From Mycolicibacterium mucogenicum DSM 44124 (lineage in GTDB: Bacteria; Actinomycetota; Actinomycetes; Mycobacteriales; Mycobacteriaceae), in NCBI RefSeq assembly GCF_005670685.2, contig NZ_CP062008.1:682001-746000 (forward strand): a DNA stretch of 64,000 nt. Direction: 5' to 3'. The notes under the pieces were generated by a model. That model had not been told where the DNA came from, searched no databases, and was given only the letters and a program-made list of their open reading frames with translations. This document shows, piece by piece, positions 25,026 through 34,369 of the stretch. The stretch's first letter is position 1. Each line of letters opens with the position of its first letter. A program made the translations under genes and the position numbers.

Positions 25026-25501
25026 GGCGCACCGCCCGCGTCGTCATCGCCTCCACCCGCGCCGCCGCCGGCGTCTACGAGGACCGCACCGGCCCGCTCA
25101 TCGTCGCCTGGCTCGCTGAGCGCGGGTTCGACGTGCCCGCGCCCGTCGTCGTCACCGACGGCGCCCCGGTGGGCGCCGAACTGCGCCGCGCGATCGCCGA
25201 CGACGTGGACGTCGTCCTCACCTCCGGCGGCACGGGAATCTCCCCGACCGACGCCACCCCGCAGGCCACCGTCGAGGTCCTCGACTACCAGATTCCCGGG
25301 CTGGCCGACGCGATCCGGCAGTCCGGGCTGCCGCACGTCCCGACCTCGGTGCTGTCCCGTGGTGTGTGCGGCGTCGCCGGCCGGACGCTGATCGTGAACC
25401 TGCCGGGTTCGTCCGGGGGAGTGAAGGACGGGCTGGGCGTGCTGGCCGGGGTGCTCGACCACGCGCTCGACCAGCTCAGTGGAAAGGACCATGCCGGGTG
25501 A
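25022..25501 (+). CDS. mog: Molybdopterin adenylyltransferase Mog/MoaB
   Basis: A 159-residue MoaB/Mog-family protein that adenylates molybdopterin before molybdenum insertion. The characteristic [21 protein letters not shown] motif for the pterin/AMP site occurs near residue 61, followed by [25 protein letters not shown]. The ATG at 25022 overlaps the moaC stop, and its own TGA overlaps the moaE GTG start. This equals the Rv0864-0866 order in Mtb. No anomalies seen. Confidence 0.93.
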   Translation: MRRTARVVIASTRAAAGVYEDRTGPLIVAWLAERGFDVPAPVVVTDGAPVGAELRRAIADDVDVVLTSGGTGISPTDATPQATVEVLDYQIPGLADAIRQSGLPHVPTSVLSRGVCGVAGRTLIVNLPGSSGGVKDGLGVLAGVLDHALDQLSGKDHAG

Positions 25502-25920
25502 TCGTGCTCCGCGCCGACCTCAGTGAATCGCCGATCGATGTCACGTCCCACGAGGCGCTGGTCGACCACAGCGCCGCCGGAGCCGTCGTGAGCTTCGCCG
25601 GTGTCGTACGCAACCACGACGGCGGCCGCGGGGTGACACGGCTGGAGTACTCGGCGCACCCGTCGGCCGCGGAGGTCCTGGCCGAGGTCGCCGCCGACGT
25701 CGCCGCCGCTTCCGAAGGTGTGCGGGCCATCGCGGTCAGCCACCGGATCGGGGTGCTGCAGATCGGCGACGCGGCGTTGGTGGCTGCGGTATCGGCCGAC
25801 CACCGCGCGGCGGCATTCCGCACGTGTGCGCTGCTGGTGGACACCGTCAAGGAGCGGCTGCCGGTCTGGAAGCACCAGTTCTTCACCGACGGCACCGACG
25901 AATGGGTCGGCTCGGCCTGA
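25498..25920 (+). CDS. moaE: Molybdopterin synthase large subunit MoaE
   Basis: A 140-residue MoaE, the large subunit of molybdopterin synthase, which transfers sulfur from thiocarboxylated MoaD to the pterin precursor. It has [28 protein letters not shown] at its core, [16 protein letters not shown] residues ([15 protein letters not shown]), and the C-terminal [23 protein letters not shown] that holds the active-site Lys. The GTG start at 25498 overlaps the mog stop. Downstream lie two copies of the 61-bp repeat and a shared terminator. Confidence 0.93.
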   Translation: MIVLRADLSESPIDVTSHEALVDHSAAGAVVSFAGVVRNHDGGRGVTRLEYSAHPSAAEVLAEVAADVAAASEGVRAIAVSHRIGVLQIGDAALVAAVSADHRAAAFRTCALLVDTVKERLPVWKHQFFTDGTDEWVGSA

Positions 25921-25928
25921 GCGCCTGC

Positions 25929-25989
25929 GTTGATCCTGCGCTGAGGGCGCAAGCTATTCGAGCTTCTGCACCGTGAATACAGAGTCAAC
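25929..25989. repeat. 61-bp palindromic intergenic repeat, copy A1
   Basis: Begins GTTGATCCTG, ends ACAGAGTCAAC. It shares the CGCTGAGGGCGCA block and a 3' tail with copy A2, 21 bases downstream. Both lie between moaE and rpfA. The ends are inverted repeats and the whole unit can fold as a hairpin. It is one of five equal-length copies in this window. Confidence 0.85.
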
Positions 25990-26010
25990 GGCAGTGGAGG
26001 TCTGCGTTGT

Positions 26011-26071
26011 GTTGATCCTGCGCTGAGGGCGCAAGCTACTCGAGCTGCTGCGCCCTGAATGCAGAGTCAAC
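26011..26071. repeat. 61-bp palindromic intergenic repeat, copy A2
   Basis: The clearest copy. Outer arms GTTGATCCTGC and GCAGAGTCAAC pair at 10 of 11 positions. An inner perfect 8-bp stem AGGGCGCA / TGCGCCCT surrounds the conserved CTACTCG. It lies in the same orientation as copy A1 and ends 2 bases before the shared terminator. Confidence 0.87.
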
Positions 26072-26073
26072 GG

Positions 26074-26114
26074 AAAGAGAATCGCCCCGGTCGATGACCG
26101 GGGCGATTCTCTTT
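26074..26114. terminator. Bidirectional intrinsic terminator between moaE and rpfA
   Basis: AAAGAGAATCGCCCCGGTC (26074-26092) and its exact complement (26096-26114) form a 19-bp stem with a GAT loop and a TTT/AAA end on each side. It lies 7 bases after the rpfA stop and serves both convergent operons. Confidence 0.92.
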
Positions 26115-26121
26115 GTATGTA

Positions 26122-27267
<1,146 letters not shown>

Positions 27268-27449
27268 TCAACGCCTGCGAGGTCAGCTGTCGGGTTCGGG
27301 CTGGAGAGGTTGCCCGGCCTGCAGAGCAGGCTTCACCCCAAGGAGCCGAGGCTCCTGGTCCTGATTTCCTCGGTGGACCGGTTGGGTCCCCCGCCTCCAT
27401 CCACGGGTTGTCGTCGGCCGCACCTGATGGATGGAGCTAGGCGTTTCAG
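27268..27449 (-). ncRNA. ydaO-yuaA type cyclic-di-AMP riboswitch in the rpfA leader
   Basis: On the minus strand the leader carries the family hallmarks in order: a P1 5' arm AACGCCT at about 27449-27442, GATGGAGGCGGGGGACCCAA, TTGGGGTGAAGCC, GGGCAACCTCTCCAGCCCGA, ACCCGACAGCTGACCTCGCA and a closing AGGCGTT arm near 27275-27268. RNA-fold assignment is by recognition of consensus blocks. Known Mtb rpfA has the same riboswitch; cyclic-di-AMP binding usually lowers expression. The expression platform between 27250 and 27268 is short, with the ribosome-binding site GAGAGGA inside it. Confidence 0.9.
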
Positions 27450-27549
27450 GTGCGGGTGCCAAAGGGTCGCTCTGGCTTGAGAGACGACGGTATCGGGTCA
27501 GGTGGGTTCCGTCACCTCGACGGATTTTGGGCGTTTCGGGCCCGAGCAA

Positions 27550-27555
27550 ATTATG
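27550..27555 (-). promoter_or_regulatory. Candidate -10 element of rpfA
   Basis: On the minus strand CATAAT lies about 100 bases before the riboswitch 5' end. No convincing -35 hexamer is visible at 17-18 bases, so the assignment is tentative. The rest of the 27450-27663 stretch holds no gene. Confidence 0.3.
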
Positions 27556-27646
27556 AGAGGACTTTAAAGCCGCTGGCTGATTCGGCGTTTTCGCAGGTGT
27601 TGTTGCGGGTCAGGGGCGCCACAGCCAGGTCGTTACCGATTCGTTA

Positions 27647-27662
27647 TGTGAGGCATTTCACA
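27647..27662. promoter_or_regulatory. Perfect CRP-type site upstream of rpfA
   Basis: TGTGAGGCATTTCACA matches the mycobacterial CRP consensus TGTGA-N6-TCACA exactly. It lies 1 base beyond the moaD stop codon and about 400 bp before the rpfA start. In Mtb, CRP (Rv3676) activates rpfA, so the same control is likely here. It is some 100 bp upstream of the candidate -10, farther than a classic class I site. Confidence 0.8.
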
Positions 27663-27663
27663 A

Positions 27664-27921
27664 TTAGCCGCCGGCGAAGGGGGGTAGGACATCGAGCGTC
27701 TCAGCCGTCGCGAGCGCGGTGTCCAGATCGCGGACGGCGACGCCGTCACGCAGGAATGAGCAGCGTGAGAGCACTTTTGCCACATCTGCCCCACGTGTAC
27801 CAATGGAGTTCACCAGATCGCGGACGGTTACACCCTCATTGAGCTGCAACGTTTCGGTCTCGATTCCGGTTGCGGCCTTCGCGGCGGCGAAATAGCGCAC
27901 CGTCACCACCAGTTCAGCCAC
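27664..27921 (-). CDS. moaD: Molybdopterin synthase sulfur carrier MoaD
   Basis: An 85-residue ubiquitin-fold MoaD, the small subunit of molybdopterin synthase that carries sulfur as a C-terminal thiocarboxylate. The C-terminal LDVLPPFAGG, ending in the essential Gly-Gly, is intact, and TVRYFAAAKAATG marks the first strand. The GTG at 27921 is 2 bases beyond the moaA stop; the longer frame overlapping moaA is rejected. The partner MoaE is encoded on the opposite strand beyond rpfA. Confidence 0.92.
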   Translation of the reverse strand: MAELVVTVRYFAAAKAATGIETETLQLNEGVTVRDLVNSIGTRGADVAKVLSRCSFLRDGVAVRDLDTALATAETLDVLPPFAGG

Positions 27922-27923
27922 CG

Positions 27924-28985
27924 TCAGCCGCCGATCGCGCTCATCGGGCGGTCCGGCTGGACGAAACCCGGATCGTTTATTCCATGACCCGCCGGCTTGG
28001 CCCACATCGCGGCCCGCCAGGCGGCCTCGAGCGCATCGTCGTCGGCGCCGCCTCGCAGCAACGCCCGCAGATCCGTCTCCTGCTGAGAGAACAGGCAGCT
28101 GCGCACCTGGCCGTCGGCCGTCAGCCTGGTGCGGTCACACGTGCCGCAGAACGCGGCGGAGACGGACGCGATGACGCCGACGGTGCCCAGCACCGCGCCG
28201 TCCTCGTGGACCTGCCAGAGCTCGGCGGGTGCGGAACCCCGTGGCGCTGGGTCCGGGCGCAAGCTGAATTCGCGCCGCAGCGCCGCGAGAATCTGGTCGG
28301 CCTGCAGGACCGAACCCCGCTGCCAGTGGTGCCCGGCATCCAGCGGCATCTGCTCGATGATCCGCAACTGGTATCCGTGCTCGAGACAGAAGCGCAACAG
28401 CGCCGGGGCGTCGTCCAGCCCAGTCACCGGGTCGAGCACCGCATTGACTTTGACGGGACTCAGCCCCGCGGCCTTGGCGGCGGCCAGGCCGTCGAGGACG
28501 TCGGGGAGCCGCCGGCGCCGGGTGATGGCGGCGAACCGGTCCGGGTCCACGGTGTCGAGGGAGACGTTGACGCGATTGAGGCCGGCCTTCTTCAATGCGG
28601 CCGCGCGCTTGGCCAATCCGATGCCGTTGGTGGTCACGGCGATGGCCGGACGTGGTTGCAACGCGGCCGCCGCCGCGACGACGTCCTCCAGATGCGGAAC
28701 CAGCAGCGGCTCGCCGCCGGTGAACCGCACGCCCGTGATGCCCAGCCGCGTCACGGCCACCCGGATCAGCCGGGTGAGCTCTTCGAGAGTGAGAAGGTCG
28801 GCGCCGGGCAGCCAGTCGAGGCCCTCGGCCGGCATGCAATAGGTACAGCGCAGATTGCAGCGGTCGGTGAGTGACACCCGCAGATCGGCGGCGACACGGC
28901 CGTACGTGTCGATCAGTGGCCCCGTCGCCGGGGCCGGACCGACAGGCCGCGCGATGGTCGGGAGGCCGAGTGGCGTGAGCGTCAT
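27924..28985 (-). CDS. moaA: GTP 3',8-cyclase MoaA
   Basis: A 353-residue radical SAM enzyme making (with MoaC) cyclic pyranopterin from GTP. The N-terminal [4Fe-4S] motif is CNLRCTYCMP (CxxxCxxC) near residue 43, and RFTGGEPLL follows. The second C-terminal cluster is in FCGTCDRTRLTADGQVRSCLF (CxxC-x13-C). The family's usual C-terminal Gly-Gly is present (SAIGG). It is followed by moaD within 3 bases and preceded by the YccF gene, whose stop overlaps its ATG (ATGA). Confidence 0.95.
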   Translation of the reverse strand: MTLTPLGLPTIARPVGPAPATGPLIDTYGRVAADLRVSLTDRCNLRCTYCMPAEGLDWLPGADLLTLEELTRLIRVAVTRLGITGVRFTGGEPLLVPHLEDVVAAAAALQPRPAIAVTTNGIGLAKRAAALKKAGLNRVNVSLDTVDPDRFAAITRRRRLPDVLDGLAAAKAAGLSPVKVNAVLDPVTGLDDAPALLRFCLEHGYQLRIIEQMPLDAGHHWQRGSVLQADQILAALRREFSLRPDPAPRGSAPAELWQVHEDGAVLGTVGVIASVSAAFCGTCDRTRLTADGQVRSCLFSQQETDLRALLRGGADDDALEAAWRAAMWAKPAGHGINDPGFVQPDRPMSAIGG

Positions 28986-29386
28986 TTCTGCCAGGCTGGT
29001 GCGGGGTGGGTCTGGTCAACCGGGACGATCTGCTTGCCGAGGGGCAGCAGCGACACCGGGATCAGTTTGAGGTTGGCCAGCGCGAGCGGGATACCCACGA
29101 TGGTCAGCGCCTGGGCAATGGCGGTGGCGATGTGGCCGAGCACCAGCCACCAGCCGCACAGCACCAGCCAGATCACATTGCCGACCAGGGCACCCGGACG
29201 CGGGCCGGGCTTGTCGACGACCGTCTGGCCGAACGGCCACAGCGCGTACACGCCGATGCGGGCCGCGGCGACGCCGAACGGAATGGTGACGATCAGAATG
29301 AAGCAGATCAGTGCGGCGAGGAAGTAGCCGAGCGCCAGCCAGAGGCCACCGAAAACCAGCCAGATGACGTTCAGGATCAGGCGCAT
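28982..29386 (-). CDS. YccF-domain membrane protein (Rv0870c-like)
   Basis: A 134-residue inner-membrane protein with two repeats of a YccF motif. The first half has VIWLVFGGLWLALGYFLAALICFILIVTIPFG and the second VIWLVLCGWWLVLGHIATAIAQALTIVGIPL, each giving two membrane helices separated by a turn. Short soluble ends are rich in Pro and Lys. The function of YccF proteins is unknown. It heads the operon with moaA-moaD (ATGA overlap) and shares a 140-bp divergent region with cspB. Confidence 0.85.
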   Translation of the reverse strand: MRLILNVIWLVFGGLWLALGYFLAALICFILIVTIPFGVAAARIGVYALWPFGQTVVDKPGPRPGALVGNVIWLVLCGWWLVLGHIATAIAQALTIVGIPLALANLKLIPVSLLPLGKQIVPVDQTHPAPAWQK

Positions 29387-29535
29387 GTCACCTCCTATAA
29401 ATAGAGGCTTCAGCCTACCGAGTAATGGGGATGCTGCGATCGGAGGTGGCCGAGTAGAATCAACGCCAACGCGTCCTGCGGAGGTGGGGCGCTTTCGTTA
29501 TGTAACCGTATGTTGAGAACGAGCAGGTGAGACCA

Positions 29536-29946
29536 GTGCCAAGCGGCCGGGTTAAGTGGTACGACACGGAGAAGGGCTTCGGCTTCCTCTCTCAGGAAGA
29601 GGGCGAGGACGTCTACGTCCGCTCTTCGGCGCTGCCCGCCGGGGTTGAAGGTCTCAAGGCCGGTCAGCGCGTCGAGTTCGGCGTCGCTGCCGGACGCCGC
29701 GGTCCGCAGGCGCTGAGCCTCAAGCTGATCGACCCGCCGCCGAGCCTGTCGCGCACCCGTCGTGAGGCGGCTGCGCCCGAGCACAAGCACACGCCCGACG
29801 AGCTGCACGGCATGGTGTCGGACATGATCACCCTCCTCGAGGACGTCGTGCAGTCCGAGCTGCGCCGGGGCCGTTACCCCGATCGCAAGACCGCCCGCAA
29901 GGTGTCCGAGGTGGTCAAGGCCGTCGCCCGCGAACTCGACGCCTGA
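29536..29946 (+). CDS. cspB: Cold-shock-domain protein CspB
   Basis: A 136-residue protein. The N-terminal cold-shock domain has [28 protein letters not shown], including the RNP1-like KGFGFL, and HQRVEF-type strand residues. The C-terminal half ([35 protein letters not shown]) is the mycobacterial CspB extension, not found in E. coli CspA. The GTG at 29536 agrees with the family N-terminus; an upstream GTG at 29527 adds three residues. It is divergent from the YccF operon and ends at a long hairpin. Confidence 0.9.
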   Translation: MPSGRVKWYDTEKGFGFLSQEEGEDVYVRSSALPAGVEGLKAGQRVEFGVAAGRRGPQALSLKLIDPPPSLSRTRREAAAPEHKHTPDELHGMVSDMITLLEDVVQSELRRGRYPDRKTARKVSEVVKAVARELDA

Positions 29947-29950
29947 TCCG

Positions 29951-30017
29951 CCCGCGGAACGTTGGCTTGTGTCCGAGAGTCGGCTGATTTCTCGCACACA
30001 AGCCAACTGTTCGCGGG
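29951..30017. terminator. Long hairpin between cspB and the glutathionyl-hydroquinone reductase-like gene
   Basis: GTTGGCTTGTGTCCGAG (29961-29977) pairs with CTCGCACACAAGCCAAC (29991-30007) at 16 of 17 positions, and outer CCCGCGGAAC / GTTCGCGGG arms extend it. It starts 5 bases after the cspB stop and ends 13 bases before the next gene, fitting a terminator. Confidence 0.55.
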
Positions 30018-30029
30018 CAGACTGGGGAC

Positions 30030-31034
30030 GTGTCCTACGTCAACCCAGGTTCTGAATACACCCGCGACACCAACTACATCAGCACCCGGATCACGGCCGA
30101 CGGTCGTGACGGGTACCCCGTGGAACCCGGCCGGTACCGGCTGATCGTCGCCAGGGCCTGTCCCTGGGCCAACCGCGCCATCATCGTCCGCCGGCTGCTG
30201 GGCCTGGAAGATGTTCTCTCCATTGGCTTTTGCGGTCCGACGCACGATCAGCGCAGCTGGACGTTCGACCTGGACCCCGGTGGCGTCGACCCGGTGCTGA
30301 AAATCCCGCGGCTGCAGGACGCGTACTTCAAGCGCGTCCCGAACTACCCGAAGGGCATCACGGTGCCGGCGATCGTCGACGTGCCCACCGGCGCGGTCGC
30401 GACCAACGACTTCGCGCAGCTGACGCTCGACCTGTCCACCGAATGGACGGCGTATCACCGCGACGGCGCGCCGCAGTTGTACCCGGAGCACCTGCGCGAC
30501 GAGATCGACACCGTCGCCAAGCGCGTCTACACCGAGGTCAACAACGGCGTCTACCGCTGCGGGTTCTCGGGGTCACAGGAGTCGTACGACGCCGCCTATG
30601 ACCGGCTGTTCACCGCGCTGGACTGGCTGACCGAAAGGCTCAGCAGTCAAAGGTATTTGGTGGGGGACACCATCACCGAGGCCGACGTGCGCCTGTTCAC
30701 CACGCTGGCCCGGTTCGACCCGGTCTATCACGGGCACTTCAAGTGCAACCGGTCCAAGCTCACCGAGATGCCGGTGCTGTGGGCGTACGCCCGGGACCTG
30801 TTCCAGACACCCGGCTTCGGCGACACCGTCGATTTCGTGCAGATCAAGCAGCACTATTACATCGTGCACGCCGACATCAATCCGACGCAGATCGTGCCGA
30901 AGGGTCCCGAGTTGGCCAACTGGCTGACGCCGCACGGCCGGGAAGCGTTGGGCGGCAGGCCTTTCGGTGATGGGACACCGCCTGGCCCAGTCCGCGACGG
31001 TGAGCAGGTGCGCGCCGGTCACGGGGCTGTGTAG
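30030..31034 (+). CDS. Xi-class glutathione-transferase-like / glutathionyl-hydroquinone reductase (mycothiol-linked in mycobacteria)
   Basis: A 334-residue Xi-class GST-fold protein. The active-site motif is RACPWANR with the catalytic Cys, as in YqjG/EcmB, followed by WTFDLDPGGVDPVLKIPRLQDAYF, TVPAIVDVPTG and NDFAQLTLDL, and a C-terminal helical domain with TITEADVRLFTTLARFDPVYHGHFKCNR. Family enzymes reduce glutathionyl-hydroquinones; mycobacteria lack glutathione, so mycothiol adducts are likely. It starts with GTG at 30030. The tail (GRPFGDGTPPGPVRDGEQVRAGHGAV) is variable. Substrate uncertain. Confidence 0.8.
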   Translation: MSYVNPGSEYTRDTNYISTRITADGRDGYPVEPGRYRLIVARACPWANRAIIVRRLLGLEDVLSIGFCGPTHDQRSWTFDLDPGGVDPVLKIPRLQDAYFKRVPNYPKGITVPAIVDVPTGAVATNDFAQLTLDLSTEWTAYHRDGAPQLYPEHLRDEIDTVAKRVYTEVNNGVYRCGFSGSQESYDAAYDRLFTALDWLTERLSSQRYLVGDTITEADVRLFTTLARFDPVYHGHFKCNRSKLTEMPVLWAYARDLFQTPGFGDTVDFVQIKQHYYIVHADINPTQIVPKGPELANWLTPHGREALGGRPFGDGTPPGPVRDGEQVRAGHGAV

Positions 31035-31043
31035 GCCTGGCGG

Positions 31044-31526
31044 CTACGGCCAGACGGTCCGCACGGCCCATTCGGCGTGCGGCAGCGGGAACTCGTTGCC
31101 GTCGGAATCCCTTGCCAGAGTGGGCAACTGGACGGCGAGCCCGAGCAGCTTGCCGTGATGCGGGTCGACGGTCGGGATGGTCACGGCCAGCCGCTGGTTC
31201 GGCCGGAACTCGCTGACGGTGGAACCGCCGTCCTCGTACGCGCGCAGCAGCACCCACGGTGCGCGCGCGACCGGCTGCGGCACCGACAGCTGAATGGGGT
31301 GCCGCGCCGTGACGTGCAGTTCGCCCGTCGTGGCGGGTACGTCGCACGCCTTCAGGTGCACATCGCAGTAGCGGTACGGCCCGACGCGGGTCAGCTGGCC
31401 GTCGGTGAAGGCGCTGATCTCGGGGAAGCCCGGGCCCTGGTGCCGCGTCAGCCGCCAGACCAGGACGCCCGTGGCCGTCGCCGACAGCACCGCGACCACT
31501 GCCAACAGCGCGAGAACTCGTTTCAT
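31044..31526 (-). CDS. DUF2771 lipoprotein-like membrane-anchored protein (Rv0875c-like)
   Basis: About 160 residues. The N-terminal KRVLALLAVVAVLSATATGVLVWRL is an uncleaved signal anchor or signal peptide. The remainder has strand-rich segments such as YPHITA-like EISAFTDGQLTRVGPYRYCDVHLKACDV, with two cysteines likely disulfide-bonded, and PHAEWAVRTVWP at the end. The 31526 ATG overlaps the MFS stop (ATGA) and matches the Rv0875c position; ATG 31532 adds two residues. An extracytoplasmic role is likely; function is unknown. Confidence 0.8.
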   Translation of the reverse strand: MKRVLALLAVVAVLSATATGVLVWRLTRHQGPGFPEISAFTDGQLTRVGPYRYCDVHLKACDVPATTGELHVTARHPIQLSVPQPVARAPWVLLRAYEDGGSTVSEFRPNQRLAVTIPTVDPHHGKLLGLAVQLPTLARDSDGNEFPLPHAEWAVRTVWP

Positions 31527-33241
31527 ATCCATCCTTGGCGCGCCCCGGGCATTGCCGCGGGATCGGGCCGTGGTCCTTCCTGCTCGGCTAGTACGGGTCG
31601 GTTGCCGCCGAAGCCCGGGATCAGTGAGCCACCGTTGTAGCTCACGAGGGTCTGGGCCAGCCCGGGGATCAGCAGGGCACTGACCGCGGTGAACCCGACC
31701 CAGAGGTCGGTATAGATCAGCACACCGACGGCGCCGCCGATCACCCAGGCCAACTGCAGCACCGACTCGGACCGGCCGAAGGCCGATGCCCGCGACGCCT
31801 CTGGCAGGTCGTGCTGCAGCGAGGCGTCGAGCGATGCCTTGGAGATCGCCGTGGCGGCCGAGGTGATGAGCGCGGCGGCCGCGGCCACCATCAGATTGCC
31901 GGCCACCGCGGCGGCGATCGCCGAGGCGGTGACGATGACCGTTGCGCGGACCACCACCTGCGCGGGGTGTCCCAGTTTGAGCCGGGCGCTGGCGATGTTG
32001 CCGGCGAAGTTTCCGATACCCGCGGCGGCGCCGATGAGCCCGAGGATCTTCAGCTGCTCCCACGCACCGGCGTCATGCGACTTGGCGACGAACGCGGGGT
32101 ACAGGAACAGGAACCCGACGAGCACCTTGATGGTGCAGTTGCCCCACAGCGACGTGATGATGTTGCGGCCCAACGGCTGTCGCGGGGACTTGTCGTGATG
32201 CGGGTGCCTTAGTTGCTCGGTCGGCGCGTGATACGACAGCGTCGCCGGCACCTCACCCTCGGTGACCTCGACCCATTTGGGGATGCGCATCGTCAGCACG
32301 GCACCCGCGACAGCGACGACGGCGACGACGTAGAGCGCGCCCGGCAGGTGTATCAGGCCGAAGGTGTACTCGAACGCCGCGGCGAGGCCGCCGCCCAGCC
32401 CGGTGCCGCCCAGCAGTCCGAACATGGTGAGCCGGGAATTGACCCGGACGAGGTCGATCGTCGGGGGCAGCACCCGCGGCGTCACGGCGCTGCGCAGCAC
32501 GCTGAACGACTTGGACAGCACCATCATGCCCAGCGCGCACGGGTACAGCACCCACGGCGGATAACTGCCCGTGGCGCCGTCGTAGTTGCCGATCAACACC
32601 AGCGCGAGCACGACACGCAGCGCGAACGACACGGCCAGCGCGACCCGCCGGCCGTGCTGCACGCGGTCCAGCGCCGGCCCGATCAGCGGGGCGATCACCG
32701 CGAACGGCGCGATGGTGATGAGCAGGTACAGGGCCACCTTGCTCTTGGACTCGCCCGAGGCCGCCGCGAAGAACAGGGTGTTGGCCAGCGCGATGCCCAT
32801 CGCCGCGTCGAGCGCGTTGTTCGCGACGACGGGCCAGGTCAGCGCCGTCAGGCCGGATTTGTCGGCGCCGTCGGCGGTCGCGGCGCGGTGCACCAGCCCG
32901 TACACCTTGGTGCCCATCTCGCGGCTGCGCTGGGCGGCGGCACGGGTGACGGTGATCTTCTCGCCGCCCGCGGGGCCGCGGCGCCGGTCGTCGTCACCGC
33001 GGCGCCGGTCGTCGTAGTCGTCGTCGTACCCGTGACCGTTGTGGTGATCGTCGTCGAGCGGCGGCAACCAGCGGTTGTCGCTGTGCGACGACGACCCCCG
33101 CGGTGGCGGCCGACGGCGGGAATGACCAGGATCGCTCGGGTAGTTGGCCATGCCCGGATGCTCTTCGTCATCGCGGCGCGGTGGGCGCGGCGGGTAGTAG
33201 CGGGGATCTCCCGACCTCCCGGCATCCCGCGGTCCACTCAT
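31523..33241 (-). CDS. MFS-like integral membrane protein with long N-terminal extension (Rv0876c-like)
   Basis: A 572-residue membrane protein. The first 125 residues are hydrophilic and low in complexity (Arg/Asp/Pro/His-rich, GYDDDYDDRRRGDDD...), then about 10-12 membrane helices follow, beginning ALTWPVVANNALDAAMGIALANTLFF. Repeated Gly/Ala-rich helices and RxxxG turns resemble an MFS fold. It corresponds to Rv0876c. It is upstream of and overlaps the DUF2771 gene, so the two probably act together in the envelope. Substrate unknown. Confidence 0.82.
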   Translation of the reverse strand: MSGPRDAGRSGDPRYYPPRPPRRDDEEHPGMANYPSDPGHSRRRPPPRGSSSHSDNRWLPPLDDDHHNGHGYDDDYDDRRRGDDDRRRGPAGGEKITVTRAAAQRSREMGTKVYGLVHRAATADGADKSGLTALTWPVVANNALDAAMGIALANTLFFAAASGESKSKVALYLLITIAPFAVIAPLIGPALDRVQHGRRVALAVSFALRVVLALVLIGNYDGATGSYPPWVLYPCALGMMVLSKSFSVLRSAVTPRVLPPTIDLVRVNSRLTMFGLLGGTGLGGGLAAAFEYTFGLIHLPGALYVVAVVAVAGAVLTMRIPKWVEVTEGEVPATLSYHAPTEQLRHPHHDKSPRQPLGRNIITSLWGNCTIKVLVGFLFLYPAFVAKSHDAGAWEQLKILGLIGAAAGIGNFAGNIASARLKLGHPAQVVVRATVIVTASAIAAAVAGNLMVAAAAALITSAATAISKASLDASLQHDLPEASRASAFGRSESVLQLAWVIGGAVGVLIYTDLWVGFTAVSALLIPGLAQTLVSYNGGSLIPGFGGNRPVLAEQEGPRPDPAAMPGARQGWI

Positions 33242-33328
33242 GAGCACGATTGTTCCCCATGCAGCCGACGGCGGCGCGCAGGCAGGCGGTGTGGCCTTGT
33301 CCTGGGTGGTCAGGCAGTATTGATCACG

Positions 33329-34369
33329 ATGGACATGCCCAATGACACCGAATCGGCAGCCGTGACGCCGGACGAATCGACGCCGACCGAGGCGCCGGTC
33401 GAGGTGCCGACGCCTGAAGCCGCCGCGGAATCCGCCGACGCCGGCGAAGCTCCTGTCGACGCACCGGACGCCGCCGAGGCGCCCGAGACCGTGGACGCGC
33501 CGCAGCCGCAGGCCGCCGACGAGTCCCCGGCTGTCGAGGCCGCCGTCGATGAGGCCCAGGTCGTGGTGACCGACGACGCGCCCGCGACCGAGGCGACCCC
33601 TGAGGAAGCCCCGGAAGCCGAGGCGGTTGTCGAAGAAGAAGCCGACCTGCCCGACCTGACCCCGATCCTGATGGGCGCGGTCGACCAGGCCCGCGCCGCG
33701 ATCGTCGAGTTCAGTGGCGAGGGCGTCGTCGGCGAGTACCTGGGCGCCAGCTTCGACGACCCGGCGTCGGTGACGCATCGTTTCCTCGCTTCGATGTCCG
33801 GCTACCACGGCTGGCAGTGGGCCGTGGTGCTGGCGACCTACCCGGGCGCCGACCACACGACCGTCAGCGAAGTGGTGCTGGTGCCGGGACCCGACGCGCT
33901 GCTGGCGCCGCAGTGGGTGCCGTGGCACGAGCGCGTGCAGCCGGGTGATCTGAGCCCGGGTGATCTGCTGGCGCCGCCGCCCGACGATCCCCGGCTGGTG
34001 CCCGGTTATCTGGCATCCGGTGATCCCGAGTGGGACGAGGTCGCTGCCGAGGTCGGGTTCGGCCGCAAGCAGGTGCTCAGCGACTGGGGCCGCACGGATG
34101 CCGCACAGCGCTGGCAGGACGGCGACTTCGGCCCGAATGCCGCCATGGCCCGCGCCACCCGCCGGACCTGTCGTGGCTGTGGCTTCTACGTGCCGCTGTC
34201 CGGGTCGCTCGGCCTGGTGTTCGGCGTGTGCGCCAACGAGTTGTCCGCCGACGGCCGAGTGGTGTCGGCAGAGTACGGCTGTGGCGCCCACTCGGACACG
34301 CCGCCGCCGGAGCCCATCGGCTCACCGGCCTTCGAGCCTTTCGACGACGGCGTACTCGACCTCGGCTAA
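33329..34369 (+). CDS. DUF3027 protein with acidic N-terminus and zinc-ribbon-like cysteines (Rv0877-like)
   Basis: A 346-residue protein. Residues 1 to about 105 are an acidic Ala/Pro/Glu-rich stretch of imperfect repeats (for example EAPVEVPTPEAA, EATPEEAPEAEAV). The C-terminal domain begins near DLTPILMGAVDQARAAIVEF and has a cysteine pattern RTCRGCGFYVPLSG...FGVCANE...YGCGAH that would bind zinc. DUF3027 proteins are conserved in actinobacteria near this locus; an RNA- or DNA-related function is possible. The ATG at 33329 is the first of two close Met codons. It convergently overlaps the SRPBCC gene by 4 bases. Confidence 0.82.
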   Translation: MDMPNDTESAAVTPDESTPTEAPVEVPTPEAAAESADAGEAPVDAPDAAEAPETVDAPQPQAADESPAVEAAVDEAQVVVTDDAPATEATPEEAPEAEAVVEEEADLPDLTPILMGAVDQARAAIVEFSGEGVVGEYLGASFDDPASVTHRFLASMSGYHGWQWAVVLATYPGADHTTVSEVVLVPGPDALLAPQWVPWHERVQPGDLSPGDLLAPPPDDPRLVPGYLASGDPEWDEVAAEVGFGRKQVLSDWGRTDAAQRWQDGDFGPNAAMARATRRTCRGCGFYVPLSGSLGLVFGVCANELSADGRVVSAEYGCGAHSDTPPPEPIGSPAFEPFDDGVLDLG

